Below the pieces are notes generated by a model. The model had not been told where the DNA came from, ran no database searches, and saw only the letters and a program-made list of their open reading frames with translations. The translations under genes and the position numbers were made by a program. DNA of 64,000 nucleotides. Origin: Bacteroidota bacterium. Its GTDB lineage: Bacteria > Bacteroidota > Ignavibacteria > Ignavibacteriales > Melioribacteraceae. Below are positions 35,104 to 45,359 of this stretch, in pieces; the first letter of the stretch is position 1; the number at the start of each line of letters is the position of its first letter. Where the stretch lies: assembly GCA_023397505.1 (NCBI GenBank), contig JAEWUC010000008.1, positions 620,001 to 684,000 on the forward strand, given 5' to 3'.

Positions 35104-36945
35104 TCAAAGATTAAAATTCATTCCGCCGAAAAGTGTAATTCCAGGCATCGGGTAATCGTAATTTATTTGATAGGATTGATCTAAAATATTTTCTGCTTTA
35201 ATAAATAATTCCATGTTCCTTAATGCCTTATAGGAAATCATCGAGTTTAGAAGTGTGTAGGTTTCTTTTGTCAAAGCAGGGGAAGTACGAGTGTTTAAAT
35301 TAATTATGTTTTGCAGACTAACATTAAAATTAAACTTACCGTACGAATAGTTTGCCGCAGCAAATATCGAATGTTCCGGCGTTGAAAGAACCGGCTCTTT
35401 CATTTTAATAAAAGTATAGTTAAGAATATAATTCAACGAACTGTTTTGATTGTATCTTGTTGCGACTTCTAAACCCCAATTTGAAAATTCACCGGTGTTA
35501 ATATTTTTCCGCGTGCCACCTTGAGTAACTGTTTTGATCATATTGTCACCATCAGCTTTGAAAGCGGTAACTTCAATACCAAGTTTTTCCGATAATAATT
35601 TTTGCATTAGTCCTATTTCGTAGTTTACAACCCTTTCTGGTTTTAAATCATTATTGGCTATGGGCGGAAATAAAAACAATTCTCTTATCGTCGGACTTCT
35701 AAATCCTTTCGATACGGATGCTTTTAATGTTGTGTTGTTCGAAACATAATATGCAATTCCCGCAGATGGTACGTGCTCGTTTCCGAATACGCTGTGATCT
35801 TCCAGCCTGTAGCCTGCATTCAAAACAATTTTATTGTTTATTGTTTGCTGGATCATAATATAACCGGCTTTTTCACTTACGGTTGTATCGCCAAAAGTTG
35901 TACCCCTTCCGTTCATAGCGAGAACATTTTTTGCGATGCCGCCGTAATTTTTAAAATCGAAACCAAGTGTAATTACGTTTCCCCCAAAAAGTTTGAGCGA
36001 TTGAAAAATCCCGATGCCGTAATTTCTATCTATAGAAAAAAATCCGTCGGTGATATCATGCTCGCCGTAATTATAAAATATGTGAACCGAGCCGGAAGTA
36101 TTATCAAACTCATTATTAAGAGCTATGTTGCTGTTTGTTCGAAGAATATCAATTTTATATCCGGGTTGTTGTGCAGACACCGTGCCGGGATCCGACGCTT
36201 TTGTTTTTGATATTGAAAAATCTGCCGCAGCATTTAAATGTTCGTTAAAAGTATAATCTGTTTTTAGATATCCGTTTATTAAATTGAAATCAGATGAAGG
36301 GCGATCCCCGTTTGTGTTTTCATGATTTATAGAAGCAAGTATTCCAAATCCATCTTGTTTAAATCCCGAACTGAGCGTAACTTTTGAAGTATTGAACGAA
36401 CCGTACATTGCGCGTGCGTTTAATCTTATTCCTTCTTGATTTTGTTTTTTAGTAATGATATTTATAACTCCGCCCATGGCATTTGAGCCGTATAGTATTG
36501 AACCTGGTCCGCGGATAATTTCAACTTTCTCAACGTCGGATGAAAGATATGTATCCGGCAGGGGATGCCCAAATATTCCTGCGAATTGCGGGTTGCCGTT
36601 TACAAGCACCAACACATTTGTTGTTGGGTTGCCGCCTATTCCACGGATGTTAATTTGTCCCGCCGCTCCGTTTGAAACACCAAAACCTGCGACGCCGCGT
36701 TTCGTAACAAAAACGCCCGGTGTGTATTCGCTAATAACATTTAACACGGCGGATTCACCGCTTTGTTCAATAAATTTTTGAGGTATCTGTGTAACTGTGA
36801 ATGGAATTTGATTGCGTGCAATTCCAATCTTTGTTCCGGTTACAACTATCTCATCTATAGTAACAGTATCCTGAACTTCAAATTTCTGTCCATGCAAAAC
36901 CATATTAGTTAGAAATAACAATGTAACGATCACAAGCAATTTCAT
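35104..36945 (-). CDS. TonB-dependent receptor (BtuB/siderophore type)
   Basis: The 613-aa outer-membrane transporter has a signal peptide (to LHGQ), a short TonB box region (DEIVVTGTK), the plug (about 35-150, with VLVNGNPQF and EIIRGPGSILYGSNAMGGVINI) and a barrel ending in MNFNL. It lacks the carboxypeptidase-like N-terminal domain of the receptor at 26324. BtuB-like proteins import cobalamin or chelated iron. No cobalamin riboswitch is visible upstream, but a Fur-box-like sequence is (37181-37195), so iron or haem is somewhat favoured. Confidence 0.87.
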   Translation of the reverse strand: MKLLVIVTLLFLTNMVLHGQKFEVQDTVTIDEIVVTGTKIGIARNQIPFTVTQIPQKFIEQSGESAVLNVISEYTPGVFVTKRGVAGFGVSNGAAGQINIRGIGGNPTTNVLVLVNGNPQFAGIFGHPLPDTYLSSDVEKVEIIRGPGSILYGSNAMGGVINIITKKQNQEGIRLNARAMYGSFNTSKVTLSSGFKQDGFGILASINHENTNGDRPSSDFNLINGYLKTDYTFNEHLNAAADFSISKTKASDPGTVSAQQPGYKIDILRTNSNIALNNEFDNTSGSVHIFYNYGEHDITDGFFSIDRNYGIGIFQSLKLFGGNVITLGFDFKNYGGIAKNVLAMNGRGTTFGDTTVSEKAGYIMIQQTINNKIVLNAGYRLEDHSVFGNEHVPSAGIAYYVSNNTTLKASVSKGFRSPTIRELFLFPPIANNDLKPERVVNYEIGLMQKLLSEKLGIEVTAFKADGDNMIKTVTQGGTRKNINTGEFSNWGLEVATRYNQNSSLNYILNYTFIKMKEPVLSTPEHSIFAAANYSYGKFNFNVSLQNIINLNTRTSPALTKETYTLLNSMISYKALRNMELFIKAENILDQSYQINYDYPMPGITLFGGMNFNL

Positions 36946-37253
36946 TCGAATCCCTTCAGAATTTTGGAAAATTAGGGGGCAAGATTAAAAAAATGAACGG
37001 TAATACAAAATAAAAAGAATGACATTTACAAAAATTTACAAAAATTGTTACGCAATGATTTCCTTAATTAGTTGCATGAATTTGAAATAAGTATTTATGA
37101 AAAAAACTTATTTTTCTATTTAAATAGAAGAAGCTATACACTGATGTTTATGATTTAATGTGAGGGAAATAAATCCGTGCTAATGATAATCAATTTTCTA
37201 TTCTTTATAATAAATTAATACTACAATGAATAAAATTATTTTCTCACTACGGC
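36946..37253. promoter_or_regulatory. Intergenic region with a Fur-box-like site
   Basis: This 308-bp A+T-rich gap lies upstream of the TonB receptor gene and downstream of the reverse-strand phosphorylase gene. TAATGATAATCAATT at 37181-37195 contains the TGATAATCA core of Fur operators. A direct ACAAAAATTTACAAAAATTG repeat lies near 37027-37046. Nothing else is recognised. Confidence 0.3.
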
Positions 37254-38558
37254 TTATAATAAAACAGTTTTTATAACCTTAAGCGGTTGTGTTTTTTTAT
37301 CAGAAATTTTTACCGCTTTGATGATCCGACTTAATGCATCATTTACTGAATGTTTTTTATCAGTAAATATCTCCGCAATAATATCACCTTTTTTAATTTT
37401 ATCACCGACTTTAGGATAAAAGATAATTCCCGCTTTGGGATCAATCTTATCATCGATTGCAAATCTTCCTGCACCGAGTTCTAAGGAAGCAATACCTATT
37501 TCGAACGAATCTATATCTTTCATGTAGCCATTTTTACCAGCTAATATTTTTTCATGAATTTTTGACTTCGGATATTTGCCGGGATTTTTTAGGAAGGAAA
37601 CATCGCCGCCCTGTAGCTTCGCTATTTCTAGAAATTTATTGAATGCATTTCCATTTGTTATCATCTCTTTCGATATCTCAATCCCTTCCTCGATTGATTT
37701 TGCTTTATCGCCAAGATAAATCATTGCACCCGATAAGTTTAAACAAAGTTCGAGTAAGTCTTCAACCTTTTCGCCTTGTAGAACTTTAATTGATTCGTAA
37801 ACTTCGAGCCAGTTTCCAATGTAATTTCCGAGCGGCTGGTTCATATCCGTAATAAAAGCTATTACTTTTTTATTGAATGCTTTTGCTGTGTTAATTAAAG
37901 AATCTGCAAGCGCAACGGAATCTTCATAACTTTTCATGAAGGCACCGGAGCCGGTTTTTACATCGAGCACAAGCCCATCGATTCCTTCCGCCAATTTTTT
38001 ACTCATAATGCTGGAGGTAATTAAAGGAATGGATTCAACCGTAGCTGTTACATCACGAAGCGAATAAATTAATTTATCGGCTGGTGCAATTTCTTTTGTT
38101 TGTCCCGCAAGCACTGCACCGCATTTTTTGATAATTGATTTATATTTCGCAAGTGAAATGTTTGTATTAAATCCGGGAATTGCTTCAAGTTTGTCAAGCG
38201 TTCCGCCCGTGTGACCGAGTCCGCGCCCGCTTATCATGGGCACTTTAACCCCGGCTGCGGCTGCAATCGGTGCAATAATCAATGAAGTTTTATCGCCTAT
38301 CCCACCGGTGGAATGCTTGTCTATTTTTTTCCCTTTAACGGAATTCAAGTTTACTACTTTTCCGCTGTAAAGCATCGAACGGGTAAGCCATGCGGTTTCG
38401 TTTTTATTCATACCTTTTAAAAACGCCGCCATTAGGAAAGCAGAGAATTGATAATTAGGAATTTTTCCGCGGGTAAAATTTTGCACCAAATAATCAATTT
38501 CTTTTTGCGTTAATATTTTTCCGTCGCGTTTATTTCGTATTAATTCAACCGGATTCAT
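37254..38558 (-). CDS. Pyrimidine-nucleoside (thymidine) phosphorylase
   Basis: It splits thymidine/uridine/deoxyuridine with phosphate to base and (deoxy)ribose-1-phosphate for salvage. The 434-aa product matches the Pdp/DeoA family in length. The signature KIDKHSTGGIGDKTSL and the glycine-rich SGRGLGHTGGTLDKLE (phosphate and sugar binding) are intact. The C-terminal alpha/beta domain contains PKVGDKIKKGDIIAEIF. Whether it is the broad (pdp) or thymidine-specific (deoA) type cannot be decided by eye. Confidence 0.93.
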   Translation of the reverse strand: MNPVELIRNKRDGKILTQKEIDYLVQNFTRGKIPNYQFSAFLMAAFLKGMNKNETAWLTRSMLYSGKVVNLNSVKGKKIDKHSTGGIGDKTSLIIAPIAAAAGVKVPMISGRGLGHTGGTLDKLEAIPGFNTNISLAKYKSIIKKCGAVLAGQTKEIAPADKLIYSLRDVTATVESIPLITSSIMSKKLAEGIDGLVLDVKTGSGAFMKSYEDSVALADSLINTAKAFNKKVIAFITDMNQPLGNYIGNWLEVYESIKVLQGEKVEDLLELCLNLSGAMIYLGDKAKSIEEGIEISKEMITNGNAFNKFLEIAKLQGGDVSFLKNPGKYPKSKIHEKILAGKNGYMKDIDSFEIGIASLELGAGRFAIDDKIDPKAGIIFYPKVGDKIKKGDIIAEIFTDKKHSVNDALSRIIKAVKISDKKTQPLKVIKTVLL

Positions 38559-38735
38559 TTTATCTCCCTGTTATAAGCAGTATGTAGTAGTAAGTAATGA
38601 GTATTGAGAAAAAGGTTGTGTTTTAAGCTAAAAGCATATTACTAATATCTAAATACTTATACAACATTGAAACTCACACTCATTTTCTATTAACTTTCCA
38701 TCACTAATAATCACCCAAAAACAAAAGAGGTGCAA

Positions 38736-39986
38736 ATGTTTGACGCCAAATACAAATTTACCGTAATTGACCGCTTTCTAAAATACGTAAAATATGAAAC
38801 TACTTCAGATGAAGAATCGACAACATTCCCGAGCGATCCAAAACAGCTTGAATTATCCAAGGACTTGGTTGAGGAATTAAAACAAATCGGGATGAAAAAT
38901 GTTGAGATGGATGCAAACGGTTATGTCTTAGCCGAACTACCTTCGAACACAAATAAAGATGTACCTGTAATTGGTTTTATAGCACATGTTGATACTTCAC
39001 CGGCGGTCAGCGGTAAAGATGTAAATCCTATAATTCATAAGAATTACCAGGGCGGGGATATTGTTCTTCCTAAAGATCCTACAAAAATTATAGATGCTGC
39101 AAGTAATCCCGAATTAAAAGATATGATCGGAATGGATATAATTACGACTGATGGAACTACGCTGCTCGGCGCAGATGACAAAGCAGGCATCGCTGAAATT
39201 ATGGACGCCATGAATTACCTGATTACTCATCCCGAAATTAATCACGGTACAATAAAAGTATGTTTTACTCCCGATGAAGAAGTAGGGCGTGGAGCAGAAA
39301 AATTTGATGTTCAAAAATTCGGCGCCAAATATGCTTATACAATAGACGGCTCAACACGCGGCGAAGTTGAAACCGAAACATTCAGCGCCGATGCGGTTGT
39401 GATTAAATTTAACGGAAAAAATGTTCATCCCGGTTATGCAAAAGGCAAAATGATAAACGCAATTAAAATTGCCGGAAGATTTTTAGAAATGTTGCCCAAA
39501 GATTCTTTATCACCCGAAACGACAGAGAAGAAAGAAGGTTATGTTCATCCGACTTCAATAAACGGCAACGAAACACAGACGACAGTAAAATTTATCATTC
39601 GCGATTTTGATGCAGAGAAATTAAAAGAGTATGAAAATTTTTTAAAAGAGTTATGTGAAAAAGCCGTTGCGCAAATTCCGGGTTCATCATTCGATTTCCA
39701 GGTAATTGAACAATACAGAAATATGAAATACGTTTTAGATAAGCATCCGCAGGTAGAAGAATTTGCAGTGGAAGCTTTAAATCGATTGGGAATAAAACCG
39801 ATTAAATCTTCCATCCGCGGCGGCACAGACGGTTCCCGCCTAAGTTTTATGGGATTACCGACACCAAACTTATTTGCCGGCGGACATAACTTCCATGCTT
39901 ATACAGAATATGTTGCAATTCAAGATATGCACGAAGCCGTAAAAATGATTGTTACTCTTGCCCAAGTTTGGGAAGAAAAATCTTAA
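38736..39986 (+). CDS. pepT: Peptidase T (tripeptidase)
   Basis: A cytoplasmic M20B zinc aminopeptidase that releases N-terminal residues from tripeptides. I use the ATG at 38736, five bases after AGAGG; a GTG two codons earlier is less likely. The 416-aa product has the metal-binding segments FIAHVDTSPA, LLGADDKAGIAEIM and CFTPDEEVGRGAEKFD, and the late GGTDGSRLSFMGLPTPNLFAGGHNFHAYTE. Length and motifs are typical. Confidence 0.95.
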   Translation: MFDAKYKFTVIDRFLKYVKYETTSDEESTTFPSDPKQLELSKDLVEELKQIGMKNVEMDANGYVLAELPSNTNKDVPVIGFIAHVDTSPAVSGKDVNPIIHKNYQGGDIVLPKDPTKIIDAASNPELKDMIGMDIITTDGTTLLGADDKAGIAEIMDAMNYLITHPEINHGTIKVCFTPDEEVGRGAEKFDVQKFGAKYAYTIDGSTRGEVETETFSADAVVIKFNGKNVHPGYAKGKMINAIKIAGRFLEMLPKDSLSPETTEKKEGYVHPTSINGNETQTTVKFIIRDFDAEKLKEYENFLKELCEKAVAQIPGSSFDFQVIEQYRNMKYVLDKHPQVEEFAVEALNRLGIKPIKSSIRGGTDGSRLSFMGLPTPNLFAGGHNFHAYTEYVAIQDMHEAVKMIVTLAQVWEEKS

Positions 39987-40049
39987 TTAAAAATATTCTT
40001 CACATTTTATCTTGAAGGTCTTGATTGACGTTCAAGGTTTTTGACACTT

Positions 40050-40901
40050 ATGCCGCATAGATTAAAACGCGCTACAGATGTGGCGCTTATTATAAACATT
40101 TTCTTGTTTTTGATAAAAGCTGTTGTAGGAGTTATATCGAATTCAATTGCGGTAATATCCGAAGCGTTGAATTCTTTTACGGATATCCTTGTTTCGATTG
40201 GAATAAAGATATCTGTAAAAATTTCTCGGCAGCAGCCGGATCATAAACATCAGTTTGGGCATAATGCCGCACAGCCGATTGCAGCTTTTATTCTTTCGGT
40301 GTTTGCATTTGTTGTCGGAATAAATATTGTTGAAGAATCAATTAAAAGATTGATTGAACCGAGCGAAATAAATACTATTCCTTCTATTTACATTGTTCTA
40401 ATTATTACAATTATTACAAAAATTATTCTTAACCGCTATCAAGTTAGAATTGCAAAAATGTTTAGAAGTCCCGCAATACGCGCGGCTTCTGTTGACAGTA
40501 TTAACGATGTCCTTGCTTCCTCAATTGCATTGGTAGGTGTTATTGGCGCGTATTTAAATTTTACTTACCTTGACAGCATTGCGGGAATTTTTGTTGCTAT
40601 GTTTATTTTCAAATCCGGCTGGGAAGTCGGCAGGGAAAATATTGATTATTTAATGGGAGTTTCGGCAAATAAAGATTTTGATAAAAATGTTCGTCAAATT
40701 ACAATGGGTATCGATGGAGTGAAAGGAATTAATGATTTACGCTCGCATTATGTCGGCAATAAATTTCACATAGAAATTCATGTTGAAGTAGATAAAAATA
40801 CTTCAACTTCCGTTTCGCACGATATTGGAAACAGTGTGCGGTTCGCGCTTGAAAAAATTGACGAAGTGCAAAAAGTTTTTGTGCATGTAGACCCGGTATA
40901 G
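40050..40901 (+). CDS. Cation diffusion facilitator (CDF) transporter
   Basis: The inner-membrane metal:proton antiporter is 283 aa from the ATG at 40050; TTG 40041 is possible. Six transmembrane segments span about 9-200. Metal-binding residues are visible in TM2 (SEALNSFTDI, where the canonical HxxxD is replaced by Asn/Asp) and TM5 (SVDSINDVLAS). A cytoplasmic C-terminal domain holds several His (LRSHYVGNKFHIEIHVEV). Substrates of the family are Zn, Fe, Mn, Co; the altered TM2 site (N in place of H) argues for Mn- or Fe-type specificity rather than Zn, but this is inferred. Confidence 0.9.
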   Translation: MPHRLKRATDVALIINIFLFLIKAVVGVISNSIAVISEALNSFTDILVSIGIKISVKISRQQPDHKHQFGHNAAQPIAAFILSVFAFVVGINIVEESIKRLIEPSEINTIPSIYIVLIITIITKIILNRYQVRIAKMFRSPAIRAASVDSINDVLASSIALVGVIGAYLNFTYLDSIAGIFVAMFIFKSGWEVGRENIDYLMGVSANKDFDKNVRQITMGIDGVKGINDLRSHYVGNKFHIEIHVEVDKNTSTSVSHDIGNSVRFALEKIDEVQKVFVHVDPV

Positions 40902-40966
40902 TTTTATGGCTGGTAAAATGAAAATTTATATGTGTGTTTTAGTTTTTGAAGAGGGAGTAAATTAAA

Positions 40967-42661
40967 ATGTATAATTTAACAAAACTTACTTTGTTGGAAG
41001 TTCTAAATTCGAGCGCCGAAAAATATGCCGAAAAACCAGCAGTATCGCTTATCGACTCAACAAAGATTTCTTTCAGAGAATTTAAAGAAAAGGTTAACAC
41101 TGTATCTAATTTCCTTAAAAGCGAAGGTGTTATTGCCGGTGATAAAGTAGCCATACTAAGCGAGAACATGCCGAATTGGGCAATTACATATTTTGCTGTT
41201 ACCACAATCGGTGCCATTGCCGTTCCGGTAATGACCGAATTCAGTTCGAATGAAGTTCATCACATTTTAAGGCACTCGGAAAGCAAAGTTGTATTTGCCT
41301 CCGCAAAACAGTTTAATAAACTCGACGATCTTGAAAGTGCATTTATTAACACGAGAGTTTTGATTGATGATTTTTCAGTAATACCCGAAAACACAAAGCA
41401 GGATTTACTGAAAGAAGTATTGGCAAGCGGCAAAAAAGAATTTGCGAAAATCAAAGAAGCAGCTTTAAAATTTGTAGGTCTTCTTCCGGATAATGTTGAA
41501 GAAGATACTACTGCATTAATACTTTACACGTCGGGTACAACGGGGCATTCTAAAGGAGTAATATTAACACATAAGAATGTTGTTTCAGACGCGCTTGCAA
41601 CTTTACAAATTGTCTCAGTTAAAGTTGATGACAGAATGCTCTCAATACTTCCGCTGTTTCACACAATGGAATCGACATTAGGATTGGTTGTTCCGTTTAT
41701 TGCGGGAGCTTCCGTAACATATATTGATAAACCGCCGACAGCCGCCGTACTGCTTCCGGCATTGCAAAAAGTTAAGCCGACTGTTATGCTCGCTGTTCCA
41801 TTGGTTATTGAAAAAATTTATAAGATGAGAGTACTTCCGGAAATAAATAGAAAAGCATTGGTGCGCGGCTTATACAAACTGCCTGCTGTACGTAAAAAGA
41901 TAAATAAATTAGCAGGTAAAAAATTAATGCATACATTTGGCGGTGAATTAAAAATGTTTTGCATCGGCGGCGCTTCTTTGGCTGCGGATGTAGAAAGATT
42001 TTTGAAAGAAGCTGGATTTCCCTATGCAATTGGTTACGGTTTAACTGAAACATCCCCGCTTGTAACGGGAACAAATCCCGCAGGAGTAAGATTTAGAACA
42101 GCAGGTAAAACACTACCGGGTATGGAAGTTGTTATTGACGATCCCGATCCTAAAAACGGCGAAGGTGAAATTTTGATTAAGGGACCGAATGTTATGAAAG
42201 GGTATTATAAAGATCCCGAAAAGACAAAAGCTGTTTTTACAAAAGACGGCTGGTTCAAAACCGGCGACCTTGGCTTTATTGATAAAGACGGATATGTGTT
42301 TATAAAAGGAAGATCAAAAAATGTTATTATCGGTTCCAACGGAAAAAATATTTACCCGGAAGAGATTGAATCGATTATAAATGAATCAAAATATGTTTTA
42401 GAATCACTTGTGCTTGAAAGAGCCGGGCAACTCGTTGCGCGTGTATATTTAAACTCCGATGAAATAGACCAGGAATTTAAAATCCAAAAAGCAAGCGAAT
42501 CGCAAATGCGTGAAGTGATCGATAAATTATTGGCGGATTTATTAAATCAAGTGAATGAAAAAGTCAGTACATTCTCGCGGTTGAATAAAATGATTGAACA
42601 GAGAGAACCGTTTGAAAAGACGCCTACTCAAAAAATTAAACGCTATCTTTATGTAGATTAA
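40967..42661 (+). CDS. Long-chain acyl-CoA ligase-like AMP-forming enzyme
   Basis: The 564-aa product belongs to the ANL superfamily. ATP-binding P-loop LYTSGTTGHSKGV (about 184-196), adenylate-binding GYGLTETSP (about 354-362), and GWFKTGDLGFIDKDGYVFIKGR (about 428-449) are intact; the catalytic Lys is in TPTQKIKRY at the end. It would activate fatty acids or related carboxylates as CoA thioesters. RBS GAGGGAG precedes the ATG. It is 65 bp after the CDF gene. Confidence 0.9.
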   Translation: MYNLTKLTLLEVLNSSAEKYAEKPAVSLIDSTKISFREFKEKVNTVSNFLKSEGVIAGDKVAILSENMPNWAITYFAVTTIGAIAVPVMTEFSSNEVHHILRHSESKVVFASAKQFNKLDDLESAFINTRVLIDDFSVIPENTKQDLLKEVLASGKKEFAKIKEAALKFVGLLPDNVEEDTTALILYTSGTTGHSKGVILTHKNVVSDALATLQIVSVKVDDRMLSILPLFHTMESTLGLVVPFIAGASVTYIDKPPTAAVLLPALQKVKPTVMLAVPLVIEKIYKMRVLPEINRKALVRGLYKLPAVRKKINKLAGKKLMHTFGGELKMFCIGGASLAADVERFLKEAGFPYAIGYGLTETSPLVTGTNPAGVRFRTAGKTLPGMEVVIDDPDPKNGEGEILIKGPNVMKGYYKDPEKTKAVFTKDGWFKTGDLGFIDKDGYVFIKGRSKNVIIGSNGKNIYPEEIESIINESKYVLESLVLERAGQLVARVYLNSDEIDQEFKIQKASESQMREVIDKLLADLLNQVNEKVSTFSRLNKMIEQREPFEKTPTQKIKRYLYVD

Positions 42662-42731
42662 TGCTGGATACTTGATTCTATCTTGTAGGTTATTATCTAA
42701 AAATTTGAAATCCGGTTTAAAGTATCCAATA

Positions 42732-43085
42732 TCACAGCTTTTCCAGTTCTGCTTGAATTTTTTTCGGCAATCCTTTTACAACTTGATCGTAAGAATGATC
42801 AATCCATGAAAGGATTTCTTTATCGGGGATGCCTTCATTCAAAGAAACCGTATTCCATAATTTTTTGTTCATGTGGTAACCGGGAGTAACGCCGTCATAT
42901 TTTTCCCGTAATTCCATCGCTAATTCCGGCTCGCATTTTAAATTAACCGAGAAAGGATTGGATAAACTTATAAGTCCGAACATTTTACCCATAACCTTAA
43001 ACACCAAGGTGTCTTCATCAAAGGGGAAACATTCCGCAACTCCCTTTTTCTTAAGACAATGTTGCCGGATTTTTTCGATATTCAT
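42732..43085 (-). CDS. MmcQ/YjbR family protein
   Basis: A 117-aa protein with the double-wing, CyaY-like fold typical of MmcQ/YjbR. The signature is VAECFPFDEDTLVFKVMGKMFGLISL near residues 16-41, together with LKCEPELAMELREKYDGVTPGYHMNKKLWNTV. The family is annotated as DNA-binding, but the role is unproven. It is divergent from the protease gene and convergent with the ligase gene. Confidence 0.9.
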   Translation of the reverse strand: MNIEKIRQHCLKKKGVAECFPFDEDTLVFKVMGKMFGLISLSNPFSVNLKCEPELAMELREKYDGVTPGYHMNKKLWNTVSLNEGIPDKEILSWIDHSYDQVVKGLPKKIQAELEKL

Positions 43086-43190
43086 ACTAATACTATTTTA
43101 TTTTGCGGGAAGAAATTACCAAAATTTTTTGAAACTAAACTATTATCTTATTGTAAGAAATTTAAGTTATAAATTAAAAACGGCCCTAGT

Positions 43191-45305
43191 ATGAAAAAAA
43201 TATTAATTCTCGTGTTCTTCTCTTTATTAACGATCAATTGTTTTTCGCAAAACACAGCGGAAGTTATAGCGAAAGATCATAAAATAGATTCTTCAAAAGT
43301 TCTACTACCGGATGAAACATCGAAGCGCGTAAACCAGGTTATTACGCAAATGCTCTCGTTTTACCATTACAAAAAAATGCCGATAAATGATTCCGTATCA
43401 TCAAAAGTATTTGACCAGTACCTAAAAGTTTTGGACAACAATAAATTATACTTTTTGAAAGATGATGTTATCAAATTCGAGAGATACAGAAATCAATTCG
43501 ACGATTTTTTGAAAACAGGAAATCTTGACCCGGCTTTCGAAATATTCAATGTTTTCAAGAAACGTATCGACCAGAGAATAAAACATATTAATGATCTTTT
43601 AAAAACAGAATTTGATTTCAAAACCGATGAAACTTTATTAATCGATAGGGAAGACTCCGATTGGGCCCTTGACGAAAATGAGCTTAACGAACAGTGGCGT
43701 CTTCGAATAAAAAACGATGCACTAACATATATTCTTTCGGGCAAAGATTGGAAGGCGGCATCCGAAAATTTATTAAAGCGGTATCAAAATTTTCATAAAA
43801 TAATTTTGCAATATGAACCCGAAGATGTTTTTTCGCTTTACATAAATTCTTTTACGCAGGTTTACGACCCGCATTCGGATTATTTTTCGCCGGCGGCTTC
43901 GGATAATTTTAATATTTCAATGAAGCTTTCTCTTGAAGGAATAGGCGCAACTTTAAGAACCGACGGCGATTATACGACCGTAGTTTCAATAGTAGCCGGC
44001 GGACCCGCATTCAAAAGCGGATTATTAAAAGAAGAAGACAAAATAATCGGAGTTGCCCAGGGAACAGACGGCGAGTTTGTTGATATCATCGGCTGGCGGA
44101 TTGACGACGCCATTCAACTAATCCGCGGTAAAAAAGGAACAACTGTGCGTTTGCAAATCTTGAAATCGAAAGACGGTGTAGGCGCCGCTCCTACGGAAAT
44201 CAGCATTGTCCGCGATGAAGTTAGGCTTGAAGATCAAGCGGCAAAAGAGGAAATTTTAGACATCGAAAGTAACGGAAAACCTTTCCGGCTTGGCGTTATT
44301 AAACTGCCTTCTTTCTATACCGATTTCGAAGGTCAGCGGTTGGGAAAACCCGATTATAAAAGTACAACCCGCGACGTGCAGGCAATTATTAAAAAATTCA
44401 AAGAACAAAAAGTTGACGGCGTTGTTATTGATTTAAGAAATAACGGCGGAGGTTCTCTTCAAGAAGCTATTCAATTAACGGGATTATTCATTAAAGACGG
44501 CCCGGTTGTACAGGTAAAAAGTTCAAACAATATTATTGAAGTTGATAAAGACCCCGATCCTTCAATTCTTTACGACGGCCCGGTTGCTGTACTTATAAAT
44601 AGGTTTAGCGCTTCGGCTTCGGAAATCTTCTCAGCCGCAATTCAAGATTACGGAAGAGGTATTATAATCGGTTCGAATACGTACGGTAAAGGAACAGTAC
44701 AAAACATGCTTGATCTAAACCGTTCAATCCCGATTGCAAATAAAAAATTGGGACAATTGAAATTAACAATCGCAAAATTTTACAGGATAAACGGCGGCAC
44801 AACACAGCGGCTTGGTGTAGCGCCGGATATAAGTTTTCCGTCTTTATATTCTGCTAATGAATTCGGCGAGGCAGCGCAGGAAAGCTCGTTGCCGTGGGAT
44901 CAAATTGCTCCAACACAATTCGACAAATACGAAGATCTTTCGAATGTAATTCCAATGCTTGTTGAAAGACATGAAAAACGTGCAAGCAACGACATTGAGT
45001 ATCAGCTTCTTAAAGAAGAAGTAAATGAATTTCAACAAAACAGGGAAAAGAAAACGGTTTCTTTGAATGAAGACATTCGCAAAAAAGAAAGAGAAGAAGC
45101 CGAAGCAAAAAAGAAAAGCCGTGAAGAAGAAAGAGCAAAAGCCCTCGGGATTAAAATAGAAGAGAAAAAAGAAGCGAATACCCAGAATACAAATTCTTCC
45201 GATTACGAATTAAAAGAAAGCGGCAGAATTTTAGCGGATTTGATTTTAACAAAAGTCGGTTATCTTTCACCATCTTCTCAAACAAGAAAAACTGAAATAC
45301 GCTGA
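43191..45305 (+). CDS. prc: Carboxy-terminal-processing (tail-specific) protease
   Basis: A periplasmic S41 serine protease of 704 aa that trims proteins from their C-termini. Signal peptide 1-19. The N-terminal Tsp-type helical domain (about 25-240) is followed by a PDZ domain (about 245-335; SLEGIGATLRTDGDYTTVVSIVAGGPA). The protease core has DLRNNGGGSLQEAIQLTG, the catalytic Ser in RFSASASEIFSAA and the Lys in NTYGKGTVQNM. A Lys/Glu-rich C-terminal domain (DUF3340-like) ends the protein. All catalytic motifs are present. Confidence 0.93.
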   Translation: MKKILILVFFSLLTINCFSQNTAEVIAKDHKIDSSKVLLPDETSKRVNQVITQMLSFYHYKKMPINDSVSSKVFDQYLKVLDNNKLYFLKDDVIKFERYRNQFDDFLKTGNLDPAFEIFNVFKKRIDQRIKHINDLLKTEFDFKTDETLLIDREDSDWALDENELNEQWRLRIKNDALTYILSGKDWKAASENLLKRYQNFHKIILQYEPEDVFSLYINSFTQVYDPHSDYFSPAASDNFNISMKLSLEGIGATLRTDGDYTTVVSIVAGGPAFKSGLLKEEDKIIGVAQGTDGEFVDIIGWRIDDAIQLIRGKKGTTVRLQILKSKDGVGAAPTEISIVRDEVRLEDQAAKEEILDIESNGKPFRLGVIKLPSFYTDFEGQRLGKPDYKSTTRDVQAIIKKFKEQKVDGVVIDLRNNGGGSLQEAIQLTGLFIKDGPVVQVKSSNNIIEVDKDPDPSILYDGPVAVLINRFSASASEIFSAAIQDYGRGIIIGSNTYGKGTVQNMLDLNRSIPIANKKLGQLKLTIAKFYRINGGTTQRLGVAPDISFPSLYSANEFGEAAQESSLPWDQIAPTQFDKYEDLSNVIPMLVERHEKRASNDIEYQLLKEEVNEFQQNREKKTVSLNEDIRKKEREEAEAKKKSREEERAKALGIKIEEKKEANTQNTNSSDYELKESGRILADLILTKVGYLSPSSQTRKTEIR

Positions 45306-45359
45306 TCATAATTTCATTTTGAATATTGGATTATTGTTGAGTAAAGTTAGTGTCAAATT

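Noticed and set aside
34942..35184. Open frame of 80 codons on the forward strand
   Set aside because: It crosses a 15-bp perfect hairpin and the end of the TonB receptor gene on the opposite strand; no start signal.
36946..37253. Cobalamin riboswitch upstream of the BtuB-like receptor
   Set aside because: The B12-box and the core conserved segments are absent; the region is simple A+T-rich sequence.
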